A DNA stretch of 64,000 bases, taken from Caulobacter vibrioides (GTDB lineage Bacteria; Pseudomonadota; Alphaproteobacteria; Caulobacterales; Caulobacteraceae). Under the pieces are notes generated by a model. That model was not told the DNA's origin and did no database searches. It was given only the letters and a program-made list of their open reading frames with translations. This document shows positions 42,475 to 50,660 of this stretch, piece by piece. Numbering within the stretch: position 1 is the first letter of the stretch; each line of letters begins with the position of its first letter. Location: NCBI GenBank assembly GCA_001449105.1, contig LNIY01000084.1:124001-188000 (forward strand). The letters are read 5' to 3'. Both the position numbers and the translations under genes were made by a program.

Positions 42475-43436
42475 CGCGCCGTCGAGGCGGTTCCGGCGCG
42501 GACGTCGATGGTCCGCCGGCCTCCGGAGATATCGACGCTGACCGGCAGGATATCGGGCAGACTGGCGATGAAGCGGTCGGCCTGGTCGAGCTGGAAGCTG
42601 GCGGTGATGCGCAGGGCGGCGGCGCGCGGGGTGATCTTGAGGCCGGCGTGGCCGCGCGCGGTCAGGTCCGCGATCACGTCGCCCAGCGGGGCGTCGGCAT
42701 AGGCCAGGCGTCCGGCGCGCCAGGCGGCGGCCTCGGTCGGCGTGGCCAGGCGCCCGGTCTCGGCCCGGCGGTTCTCGACCACCACGTAGTCGCCGGCCCC
42801 CAGGTGGGCGACCTGCCGGCGCGCCTGGCCTTCATAGACGGCCACGCGGCCTTCCTCGACGGCCACGCGGACCTGACCGCCGGCGCTCCGGCGAGCGTCG
42901 AAGCGGGTGCCCAGCACCTCTACCTCCGTCTCGCCGACCTCGACCTGGAAGCGCCGGCCCTCGGCCTTGCGCACGATGAAGAAGGCTTCCCCGCGCTCCA
43001 GCACATAGCGGCGATCGTTCCAGCGCGAGGCGGACGCCAGGCGGCTGCCCGGGGCGAGCACCGCCGTGCTGCCGTCCTTCAGCGCGACGTGGCGCGGCTG
43101 GGCGCCGGCTTCCAGCGCGGCAGGGGGGCGGACGAGGATCGGGGCGGCGATCAGGCAGGCGGCCAGCGCTGTCACGCCGGCGATCCAGGCGACGGGGCGA
43201 GCCAGGACCGCGCGGCGCGGCGCGGGGAGGGCGGGGCGCGCCAGGACGTCCAGCTCGCCCAGAGCCAGCAGCACCGCCTCGGCCTCGCCATAGGCGCGGA
43301 GATGGACCGGATCGGCGTCGAGCCAGCGGCGCAGCGCGGCCGAGCGCTCCGGCGGGAACGGCTCGCCCAGCACCGCCAGCGCCCAGCTTCGGGCCTCCCG
43401 GCCGATCGGCGAGTCAGGATCGACGGTTGCGTTCAC
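42471..43436 (-). CDS. FecR-family anti-sigma/sigma-regulator protein
   Basis: A 321-residue inner-membrane protein relaying the receptor's signal to the ECF sigma factor. The N-terminal cytoplasmic part (about 1-80) has the FecR DUF4880 block EARSWALAVLGEPFPPERSA. A transmembrane helix follows (about 85-105, WIAGVTALAACLIAAPILV), then the periplasmic FecR domain (VALKDGSTAVLAPGSRL; RGEAFFIVRKAEGRRFQVEV; VEVLGTRFDARR). A C-terminal STN-contacting segment ends the protein. It starts with GTG inside the sigma gene (23-bp overlap) and its stop overlaps the receptor start, so the three are strictly co-expressed. Confidence 0.9.
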   Translation of the reverse strand: MNATVDPDSPIGREARSWALAVLGEPFPPERSAALRRWLDADPVHLRAYGEAEAVLLALGELDVLARPALPAPRRAVLARPVAWIAGVTALAACLIAAPILVRPPAALEAGAQPRHVALKDGSTAVLAPGSRLASASRWNDRRYVLERGEAFFIVRKAEGRRFQVEVGETEVEVLGTRFDARRSAGGQVRVAVEEGRVAVYEGQARRQVAHLGAGDYVVVENRRAETGRLATPTEAAAWRAGRLAYADAPLGDVIADLTARGHAGLKITPRAAALRITASFQLDQADRFIASLPDILPVSVDISGGRRTIDVRAGTASTAR

Positions 43437-44034
43437 GCGACAGGCCTTTGAAGTCGGTTCGATAGTCGATGGCGCCTCGCGCCAGGGCGCGCTGGCAGAC
43501 GGCGGTGGTTTCGTCGATGGTCTTGCGGACCAGCGCCTCGGAGACTCCTTCGCGACGGCCGATCTCGGCGAAGCTCAGGCCCTCGATGCGGTTGGCCGAC
43601 AGGTAGCGCCGGTGCCGGTCGGGCAGGCCCGCCACAACCTTTTCCAGCAGCTTCAGGTCGTCGCGCGCGATCAGGGCGCGTTCGACGTCAGGCGCGTCGT
43701 CAGGTTCCAACGCGGGGGCCGAAGCGTCGAGCAGGCGGGTGGCGCGCTGGCGGCGGCGGCGGCCGTCGAGCGTCAGATTGATGGCGACACGGAAGACGAA
43801 GGCGCGCGGGCTTTCCAGCGAGCGATCCGAAGGCCGTTCCCCGAGCTTGAGGAAGGCCTGCTGGGCGACGTCCTCGGGATCGGGCGGGCCGGCCCCGAAC
43901 CGGGCGCGCAGAAAGGCGCACAGGTCGCCCCAGTCCCGGGCATAGGTGCGCCGATAGGCCGATCGGTCTTTCCACTGCTCGGCCCAATGCTCAGCATCGT
44001 CGCCGCGAGCCTCTGGCCGCTCCGCCCTCGACAC
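43414..44034 (-). CDS. ECF sigma factor, FecI-like
   Basis: A 206-residue extracytoplasmic-function sigma-70 factor. Region 2 includes DLCAFLRARFGAGPPDPEDVAQQAFLKL and SPRAFVFRVAINLTLD. Region 4 includes VVAGLPDRHRRYLSANRIEG and SFAEIGRREGVSEALVRKTI. It should direct RNA polymerase to the receptor operon and perhaps others when FecR signals. GTG at 44034 follows a GGGGAG ribosome site. First gene of the sigma-FecR-TBDR operon; divergent from the HU-like gene. Confidence 0.9.
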   Translation of the reverse strand: MSRAERPEARGDDAEHWAEQWKDRSAYRRTYARDWGDLCAFLRARFGAGPPDPEDVAQQAFLKLGERPSDRSLESPRAFVFRVAINLTLDGRRRRQRATRLLDASAPALEPDDAPDVERALIARDDLKLLEKVVAGLPDRHRRYLSANRIEGLSFAEIGRREGVSEALVRKTIDETTAVCQRALARGAIDYRTDFKGLSRERNRRS

Positions 44035-44333
44035 GGGGTCTCCCCAAACATCCGGTCTCGCCGGTTGGGCGGACGATGCTGGCGAAAGCTCGTCCGATCA
44101 ATGGACCGCGAAAAATTATGCGAGGACCGTGATTTTCTTGTGCGGATCGGCGCTCGTCGGACGTCGTTCAATGTCGGGAAGAAAAGCGGAGAAAATCTCC
44201 GTATTTATTTAAGTTACCGGTACCTTTTTCTCTTTTCGTGTCGATTGCGACATGCTTATTTCAATCATGACACCGGTGGCTATCCGGGCGAGACGGTCGA
44301 CAAGGCCGCATCATGGGAAGGGGAGGCGGTTCG
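44035..44333. promoter_or_regulatory. Divergent promoter region between sigma factor and HU-like gene
   Basis: A 299-bp stretch without genes and with a clear AT-rich centre (about 44110-44265). It contains the LacI-type palindrome at 44213-44224. The AT-rich stretch probably includes promoters for both divergent operons. Confidence 0.5.
44213..44224. promoter_or_regulatory. Candidate LacI-family operator upstream of the HU-GH3 operon
   Basis: GTTACCGGTACC is a palindrome with one mismatch and the central CG step typical of LacI-family operators (NNTACCGGTANN). It lies about 110 bp before the HU-like start codon in AT-rich DNA. LacI-type control of glycosidase operons is common in Caulobacter and Xanthomonas. 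No LacI gene is in the window. Confidence 0.35.
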
Positions 44334-44690
44334 ATGAACAGCTCTGCGCGCGAGTCGGGCGCTGCGCCGCGCGGTCTCTCCAAGGCCGATGAGCGGCCCG
44401 CCGAGGAAGCCGTCTTCGATATCGCCCGCGCGTTCCAGGCGCCGCTCGACGCCGATCTCGGCGACATGCTGACCCGCTCCCTCTGCCGCCAGATCCGCGA
44501 GGCCCTGCTGGAAGGAAAGGTCGTCGACCTGCCCGGCGTCGGCCGTTTCGAAATCCGCGACAAGCGCCGCTACGGCCTGGTCAATCCGATGAGCGGCGCC
44601 CGCGCCGACCTCGGCGGCGAGCGCGCCGTCGTCTACCGGCCCGACCGCAAGCTGCTGCGCGACCTGAATTCTTCCCGAGGCGATGTTTGA
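44334..44690 (+). CDS. HU/IHF-like DNA-binding protein
   Basis: A 118-residue protein whose C-terminal 75 residues match the HU/IHF fold: LCRQIREALLEGKVVDLPGVGRF split around the helix pair, then beta-arm sequence KRRYGLVNPMSGARADLGGE, where NPMSGA corresponds to the NPxTGE tip of HU. YRPDRKLLRDLN is the closing helix. The N-terminal 30 residues are a non-conserved extension. GGGGAGG precedes the ATG. Its TGA overlaps the ATG of the GH3 gene (TGATG), so a nucleoid-type protein is translationally coupled to a glycosidase, which is unusual. It may bend the local promoter DNA; that is inference. It is too divergent to be the housekeeping HU or IHF. Confidence 0.75.
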   Translation: MNSSARESGAAPRGLSKADERPAEEAVFDIARAFQAPLDADLGDMLTRSLCRQIREALLEGKVVDLPGVGRFEIRDKRRYGLVNPMSGARADLGGERAVVYRPDRKLLRDLNSSRGDV

Positions 44691-47341
44691 TGAGCGTATC
44701 CGTCCGTAGCCGTCGCTTCGGCGTCGTTTCCCTTCTGGCGCTCACACTGGCGGCGGCGCCGGCCGTCGCCCTGGCGCGCGCCGACGCCTTCCACGACGTG
44801 GGCCTGTCGCCTGAGGCCCGCGCCGCCGATCTGGTCTCGCGCATGACCCTGGAGGAAAAGGCGGGGCAGCTGAAGCACGCCGCGCCGGGGATCCCGCGGC
44901 TGGGCGTGCCCGCGTACAACTGGTGGAGCGAGGGTCTGCACGGCGTCGCCCGCGCCGGCGAGGCCACGGTGTTTCCGCAGGCTATCGGCATGGCCGCCAC
45001 CTGGGACGTTCCGTTGATCCAGGACGTGGCCGACATCATCGCCACCGAGTTCCGCGCCAAGTACGTCGAGAAACGCGGCGCCGACGGCAGCGTCGCCCAG
45101 TATCGCGGCCTGACGGTCTGGTCGCCCAACATCAACATCTTTCGCGATCCGCGCTGGGGGCGGGGGCAGGAAACCTGGGGCGAGGACCCGCACCTGACCG
45201 CCGAGTTCGGCGTCGCCTTCGTCCACGGCCTGCAGGGCAGCGATCCCAAGCACTACAAGACCGCCGCCACCGCCAAGCACTTCGCCGTGCACAGCGGGCC
45301 CGAGGCGGACCGGCACCACGACGATATCCATCCCAGCAAGCACGACCTCGCCGACACCTATCTGCCGGCCTTCGAGGCGCTGGTGAAGCGCGGCAAGGTC
45401 GAGTCCGTCATGTGCGCCTACAACGCCGTCGACGGCGTGCCGGCCTGCGCCAGCGACTTCCTGCTGAAGGACACCCTGCGCGGCAAGTGGGGCTTCAAGG
45501 GCCACGTGGTTTCGGACTGCGCCGCCATCGCCGACGTCTTCCTGCCGACCTCGCATAACTACGCCAAGACGCCCGCCGAGGGCGTCGCCGTCAGCCTGAA
45601 GGCCGGCACCGACCTGATCTGCGCCGAGTTCGGCGCCAACAAGAGTTCCGAGATCGGCCCCATCGTCGATGCGGTGAAAGGCGGTCTCCTGACCGAGGCC
45701 GAGCTCGACCAGGCCGTCCGCCGCCTGTTCGTGGCCCGCATCAAGCTGGGCCTCTTCGACCCGCCGTCGAACGTCTCGTTCTCGACCATCACCCCGGCCG
45801 ACAACGACACCCCGGCCAACCGGGCCCTGTCGCTGAAGACGGCCCAGGCTTCCATGGTGCTGCTGAAGAACGACGGCCTGCTGCCGCTGAAGGCCGGGCC
45901 CAAGCGCATCGCGGTGATCGGACCGAACGCCGACAGCCTCGACGCCCTGGTCGGCAACTACAACGGCACGCCGTCCAAGCCGGTGACCGTGCTGGCCGGG
46001 ATCCGCGCGCGCTACCCGGACGCCCAGGTCAGCTATGTCGAGGGGACGGGCCTGGTCGGCGCGCCGATGAACACCCTGCCCAATGAAGCGCTCTGCGCCG
46101 ACGCGGCCTGCGCGACCAAGGGCGTGAAGCTCGAGACCTTCCAAGGTCTGGAACTTGCCGGCGAGGCCAAGGCCGAGACCGCCGGCAACGTCCAGGTCAG
46201 CTGGGGCCGGCCGCAGCGGGAGAAGCGCCAGACGTCCACGCGCTGGACGGGCTTCCTGAAGCCGACCGAGACCGGCGTCCACCGCTTCACCCTGCGCGGC
46301 GAGGGCGGCTATCGAGTGATCGTCGACGGCAAGGTCGTGGTCGACGCGTGGAAGCGTCCGGCCGACGCGACGCCGGAAGGCGCGGTGGCGCTGACCGCCG
46401 GCCAGGCCCACGCCATCACCGTCGAGGCCTGGCAGGACGGCGACCGCGGCGACCAGCGCCTGACCTGGAGCAGGCCCAGCCAGGGCGCGGAGGCCGCCAT
46501 CGCCGCCGCCAAGAACGCCGATCTGGTGCTGTTCGTCGGCGGCCTGACCGCCAAGCTGGAGGGCGAGGAGATGTCGGTCCGCGCTCCGGGCTTCGCCGGC
46601 GGCGATCGCACCCGTATCGACCTGCCCGCGCCGCAACAGACCCTGCTGGAAGGCCTGCACGCCACCGGCAAGCCGGTCGTGCTGGTGCTGATGAACGGCT
46701 CGGCCATGGCCGTGAACTGGGCCGACGAGAAGCTGCCCGCCGTCGTCGAGGCCTGGTATCCGGGCGGCGAGGGCGGCCATGCCGTGGCCGGCCTGATCGC
46801 CGGCGACTACAGCCCCTCGGGCCGCCTGCCGCTGACCTTCTACCGCTCGGCCGATCAGCTGCCGCCGTTCAAGGACTACGGCATGGCCGGGCGCACCTAT
46901 CGCTACTTCCAGGGCGAGGTGCTCTATCCCTTCGGTCACGGTCTGAGCTTCACCAGTTTCAAGTACGGGCAACCCAAGCTCGCCAAGGCCGTGAAGGCCG
47001 GCGAGAGCCTGAAGGTGTCGGTCGACGTCACCAACGCCGGCGCCCGCGATGGCGACGAGGTCGCGCAGCTCTACGTTTCGCGCGGCGCCGCCGGCGCGCC
47101 GGTGCGTTCGCTGAAGGGCTTCCAGCGCGTGGCCTTGAAGGCCGGCGAGACCAGGACCCTGACCTTCGACCTCGATCCGTCGGCCCTCAGCGTGGTCGAC
47201 GCGGCTGGCGTCCGTTCGGTCGAGGCCGGTCCCGTCGATCTGTGGATCGGAGGCGGTCAGCCGATCGCGCGGCCGGGTCTGGCCAGGCCCGCCGGCGTTT
47301 CCGCCCGCATCGCCGTCATCGGGCGGAAGGTGCTGCCGTGA
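44690..47341 (+). CDS. GH3 beta-glucosidase/beta-xylosidase with PA14 domain, secreted
   Basis: An 883-residue exo-acting glycosidase. After a signal peptide (FGVVSLLALTLAAAPAVALA) come GH3 blocks: GVPAYNWWSEGLHGVA, WSPNINIFRDPRWGRGQETW, TAKHFAVHSGPEADRH, and Asp276 in VVSDCAAI as nucleophile. The C-terminal sandwich domain is interrupted by a PA14 module (about residues 490-590: TGFLKPTETGVHRFTLRGEG) and ends in an FnIII-like domain (GDEVAQLYVSRG). The HSGPE and NWWSEGLHG signatures resemble the xylosidase/glucosidase branch with a PA14 insert. Starts inside the HU-like stop codon and overlaps the GH2 gene by 4 bp (GTGA). Confidence 0.92.
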   Translation: MSVSVRSRRFGVVSLLALTLAAAPAVALARADAFHDVGLSPEARAADLVSRMTLEEKAGQLKHAAPGIPRLGVPAYNWWSEGLHGVARAGEATVFPQAIGMAATWDVPLIQDVADIIATEFRAKYVEKRGADGSVAQYRGLTVWSPNINIFRDPRWGRGQETWGEDPHLTAEFGVAFVHGLQGSDPKHYKTAATAKHFAVHSGPEADRHHDDIHPSKHDLADTYLPAFEALVKRGKVESVMCAYNAVDGVPACASDFLLKDTLRGKWGFKGHVVSDCAAIADVFLPTSHNYAKTPAEGVAVSLKAGTDLICAEFGANKSSEIGPIVDAVKGGLLTEAELDQAVRRLFVARIKLGLFDPPSNVSFSTITPADNDTPANRALSLKTAQASMVLLKNDGLLPLKAGPKRIAVIGPNADSLDALVGNYNGTPSKPVTVLAGIRARYPDAQVSYVEGTGLVGAPMNTLPNEALCADAACATKGVKLETFQGLELAGEAKAETAGNVQVSWGRPQREKRQTSTRWTGFLKPTETGVHRFTLRGEGGYRVIVDGKVVVDAWKRPADATPEGAVALTAGQAHAITVEAWQDGDRGDQRLTWSRPSQGAEAAIAAAKNADLVLFVGGLTAKLEGEEMSVRAPGFAGGDRTRIDLPAPQQTLLEGLHATGKPVVLVLMNGSAMAVNWADEKLPAVVEAWYPGGEGGHAVAGLIAGDYSPSGRLPLTFYRSADQLPPFKDYGMAGRTYRYFQGEVLYPFGHGLSFTSFKYGQPKLAKAVKAGESLKVSVDVTNAGARDGDEVAQLYVSRGAAGAPVRSLKGFQRVALKAGETRTLTFDLDPSALSVVDAAGVRSVEAGPVDLWIGGGQPIARPGLARPAGVSARIAVIGRKVLP

Positions 47342-50300
47342 AGCTGGATCGCCGTTCTTTCCTCGCCGCCGGCGGCGCGGGCCTGGCCGCGACCGGCCTG
47401 GCCGAGGCCGCGCCTGTATTGGCCGCCGAGCTTCTGACCGTGCCTGACGAAGGCTGGAGCCTCTGGATCGACCAGGCCGCGGCCTGGAAGGACGATGCGC
47501 TGCACCTACCCAGCGCCGTCGATCTGGCCAGCCTGCCGGTCAATCCGCCAACCGGCGGCTGGAGCGCGCTGAAGGCCGCCGACGCCATCACGGTCAGCCT
47601 GCCGACCACCGTCGAGGAGCACTTCTGGGGCAAGTTCGCCTCCCGGCCCTACGGCGCCGACGAATACCGCTACGCCGAGGACGACGACGTGCCGCGCTAC
47701 GGCGCCTACAAGGGCGTGTCGTGGTGGTCGCGGTCGATCGACATTCCGGCCTCGGCCAGGGGCAAGCGGGTGCTGCTGAACCTGCGCGGCGCACGGCTGC
47801 GGGCCGAGGTGTTCCTGAACGAGCGGCTGGTCGGCTACTCGATCATGTCGGAGCTGCCGTTCGCCTGCGACCTGACGGGGGCGATGAAGCCCGGCGAGGC
47901 CAACCGCCTTTCGATCCGCATCACCAATCCCGGCGGCCGGTTCGACTGGCGCGACAGCACGACCATGGTCTGGGGCAAGGTGAAGCTGTTCGCCTCGCAC
48001 GGCTTCGGCGGCCTCGACCGCGGCATGACGCTGAGCGTGCATCCGCTGGCGGCCCGCATCGACGACGCCTGGGTGCTGAACACGCCGCAGCCGCGCACGG
48101 TCACGGCCGTCATGGACGTGGTGCTGGAAAAGCCCGTCGCCGATCCGCAGAAGCTGCGCGCCAAGGCGTCGGCCACGCTGGTCGACGACAAGGGCGCTCC
48201 GGTCGCCGCCGAGATCAGGCTCGAAGGCCTGGAGGCCCTGAATGGCGGCGCTCGCCTGCGCGCCCGGTTCTTGGTGACCGCGCCCAAGGCCGACCTCTGG
48301 GACCTCGACGCGCCGCGCCTGCACTGCCTGCGCTTCTCGTGGGCCGAGACGAAACGCGAGATCGATACCCGCGAGGTGCGCTTCGGCTTCCGCTGGTTCT
48401 GCGTCGAGGGCGTGGGCACGGACGCCCTGCTGCGGCTGAACGGTCGCCGCATCCGGCTCTATTCGGCGATCTCCTGGGGCTATTGGGGCTTCAACGGCCT
48501 GTGGCCGACCTGGGAGCTGGCCCGCCGCGAGGTGAGCGCCGCCCATACGCTGGGCCTCAACGCGCTGCACTTCCACCGCAACGTCGGCAAGCCCGAGGTC
48601 TTCCAGGCCATGGACGAGATGGGCCTGTTGCGGGTTATGGAGCCCGGCGGCGGCCGTCACGCCATTGGCCGGGATTTGAAGCCCGGCGAGAGCCTCAATG
48701 CCGCCGACGCCTTCAGCCGCCAGTTCATGGTCGAGAAGTGCCAGGCCATGGTGCGGGCCTTCCGCTCGCATCCGTCCCTGGCCCACTACACGCTGCAGAA
48801 CGAGATCGGCGCGAACCTGGCCAATCCCGACGTGCAGCACGTGCTGAAGGCCATGCACGACCTGGATCCCAGCCGGGCGGTCATCCTCAACGACGGCTTC
48901 GTCAAGCGCGGCGCGGCCCAGGCGATGTACCTGCCGTACAACGACCATTACTTCCGCTCGGACGTCGAGGAGTGGGGCGGCTGGTGGGTCGAGCACCAGG
49001 GCGCCGGCGACCAGTGGTACGACAAGTTCTACGCGTCGAAGGACGACTACATCCACCGTCAGACCGGCAAGCCGTTCATCGTCGAGTTCGGCGAGATGCA
49101 GGGCTGCGCCGTGGCCGACAACCACGTGGCCATGGTCGCCGAGATCCTGGCAAAGGGCGGCAAGAGCTACGACCTCGAGGACCACAAGGTCATCGTCGAG
49201 GCCACCAACACCTATCTGGACCGCTGGGGCTTCCGGAAGGCGTTCCCGACCACCGAGGCGCTGTTCCTGTCGGTCGGCCGAAAGGCCTATGAGGCCTGGC
49301 GCAACTACCTGGAGAACATCCGCCTGGGCGAGAGCGTCGACGTCGCCGCCATCTCGGGCTGGGAAAGCACGGCGATCGAGAACCATTCGGGCATCGTCGA
49401 CGCCCTGCGCGGCTTCAAGGCCGATCCGACGCTGATGTCCCAGAGCCTACGGCCGCTCCTGGCCGTGGCCAAGCCGCGCAAGCTGGCCTATGCGCCGGGC
49501 GAGGCGGCGGAGCTCGACATCTGGCTGTTCAACGACACCGGCAAGCCGCTCACGGGCGAGCTGGTGCTGAGCGTGGTCGGGCCGGACGGCGCGGCGAGGG
49601 CGGCGGGACGCTGGCCTGTTCCCGCGCACGAGGCCGACCGGATGTCCTGGCTGGTCGCCGAGAGCGTCCGCGTCCCGGCCTTCGAGCGGGAGGGGCGGCA
49701 CCTGATCCGGCTGGTGCTGGCCGGCTCGGGCGAGGTGGTCTCCGACCGCGAGGTCTGGGTCGCGGCCCCGCAAGGCGCGCCGCGCCGCAAGCTGAGGATC
49801 GCCGTCTCGGGCGTCGCCAAAAGCCTGCGCGGCCAGCTTGAGAAGCAGCCCGGCGTCACGGTCGAAGAGTTCAAGGTCGGCGTCCGCTACGACGGCATCG
49901 TCGCCTCGGGCCTGAAAGCCGAGGAGATCGTGCGTCGCCAGGTCGGCGAGCAGACCGGCCTGGAGGCCCAGCCGAAGAAGGGCGAGAAGCCTCAACTGGT
50001 GCTGGGCGAACTGCCGCCGGAGGTGCTGGCCGCGGTGTCGAGCGGCGCGCCGCTGCTGGCCATGGTGCAGGAAGACGGCCTGGCCGAAGGCGTGGCCAAG
50101 CAACTGGCGGGTCTTGGCCTCTTCTCCTACGCGGGCCAGGTGGGCGGCCTGCGGGCGCCGTGGATGGGCAACTGGAACTATGTCCGGGCGCATCCGACCT
50201 TCGCCGGCATTCCGTCCGACATGGCCATGAGCGTGCTGCACCAGGTCGAGGGACAGCCCTCGAACGGCCTGCTGGTCGAGGGGGAGGGCGTCGAGGTCAT

Positions 50301-50481
50301 CGCCGCCTACAGCCGCGACCACGACCGCAACAACGGCGCGGCCAGCCTGATCGCGCGCAAGGGCGCGGCCAGGGTGCTGGTCCACCGCCTGCCCGACATG
50401 GTCGCCCCGCTCCAGACGCGCTGGCTGAGCAACGCGCTGGACTGGCTGGCGGCCGATCCGATCACGAGCCCAGGAGGGTGA
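47338..50481 (+). CDS. GH2 family glycoside hydrolase with Tat signal
   Basis: A 1047-residue protein with a twin-arginine leader (DRRSFLAAGGAGLAATG). The N-terminal GH2 sugar-binding domain (WWSRSIDIPASARGKRVLLN; LRAEVFLNERLVGYS) is followed by a beta-sandwich and a TIM barrel. Predicted catalytic residues are Glu489 in LQNEIG (acid/base) and Glu583 in FIVEFGE (nucleophile). Two further C-terminal domains follow (about 700-1047), of unrecognised function. It is translationally coupled to GH3 (GTGA overlap), suggesting the two act on the same oligosaccharide. The specific activity (galactosidase, glucuronidase, mannosidase or arabinosidase type) cannot be fixed. Confidence 0.85.
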   Translation: MKLDRRSFLAAGGAGLAATGLAEAAPVLAAELLTVPDEGWSLWIDQAAAWKDDALHLPSAVDLASLPVNPPTGGWSALKAADAITVSLPTTVEEHFWGKFASRPYGADEYRYAEDDDVPRYGAYKGVSWWSRSIDIPASARGKRVLLNLRGARLRAEVFLNERLVGYSIMSELPFACDLTGAMKPGEANRLSIRITNPGGRFDWRDSTTMVWGKVKLFASHGFGGLDRGMTLSVHPLAARIDDAWVLNTPQPRTVTAVMDVVLEKPVADPQKLRAKASATLVDDKGAPVAAEIRLEGLEALNGGARLRARFLVTAPKADLWDLDAPRLHCLRFSWAETKREIDTREVRFGFRWFCVEGVGTDALLRLNGRRIRLYSAISWGYWGFNGLWPTWELARREVSAAHTLGLNALHFHRNVGKPEVFQAMDEMGLLRVMEPGGGRHAIGRDLKPGESLNAADAFSRQFMVEKCQAMVRAFRSHPSLAHYTLQNEIGANLANPDVQHVLKAMHDLDPSRAVILNDGFVKRGAAQAMYLPYNDHYFRSDVEEWGGWWVEHQGAGDQWYDKFYASKDDYIHRQTGKPFIVEFGEMQGCAVADNHVAMVAEILAKGGKSYDLEDHKVIVEATNTYLDRWGFRKAFPTTEALFLSVGRKAYEAWRNYLENIRLGESVDVAAISGWESTAIENHSGIVDALRGFKADPTLMSQSLRPLLAVAKPRKLAYAPGEAAELDIWLFNDTGKPLTGELVLSVVGPDGAARAAGRWPVPAHEADRMSWLVAESVRVPAFEREGRHLIRLVLAGSGEVVSDREVWVAAPQGAPRRKLRIAVSGVAKSLRGQLEKQPGVTVEEFKVGVRYDGIVASGLKAEEIVRRQVGEQTGLEAQPKKGEKPQLVLGELPPEVLAAVSSGAPLLAMVQEDGLAEGVAKQLAGLGLFSYAGQVGGLRAPWMGNWNYVRAHPTFAGIPSDMAMSVLHQVEGQPSNGLLVEGEGVEVIAAYSRDHDRNNGAASLIARKGAARVLVHRLPDMVAPLQTRWLSNALDWLAADPITSPGG

Positions 50482-50514
50482 GCGACGATGTCTAGCGCCT
50501 AGAGCCAAGACCAA

Positions 50515-50531
50515 GGCGGCGGCCTGCCGCC
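50515..50531 (+). terminator. Short hairpin before the TBDR at 50661
   Basis: GGCGGC (50515-50520) pairs with GCCGCC (50526-50531) around GGCCT. It lies 34 bp after the GH2 stop codon. There is no T-run; weak termination or attenuation of the HU-GH3-GH2 operon is possible. The rest of the 179-bp gap shows no gene, only a 4-codon ATG frame (50488) after GGAGGG. Confidence 0.4.
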
Positions 50532-50660
50532 GTCCGTGAAGACCAAGAGATCAGTGCGGGCTTTCTCGCCGCCGCGTCCCTGGCGCGGCGAACGGGAGCG
50601 CTTGCGCCAAAGCCGACGCGTCCGGAGGGGCGCGATCAGACAATTGGGAGGGAGACGAGG

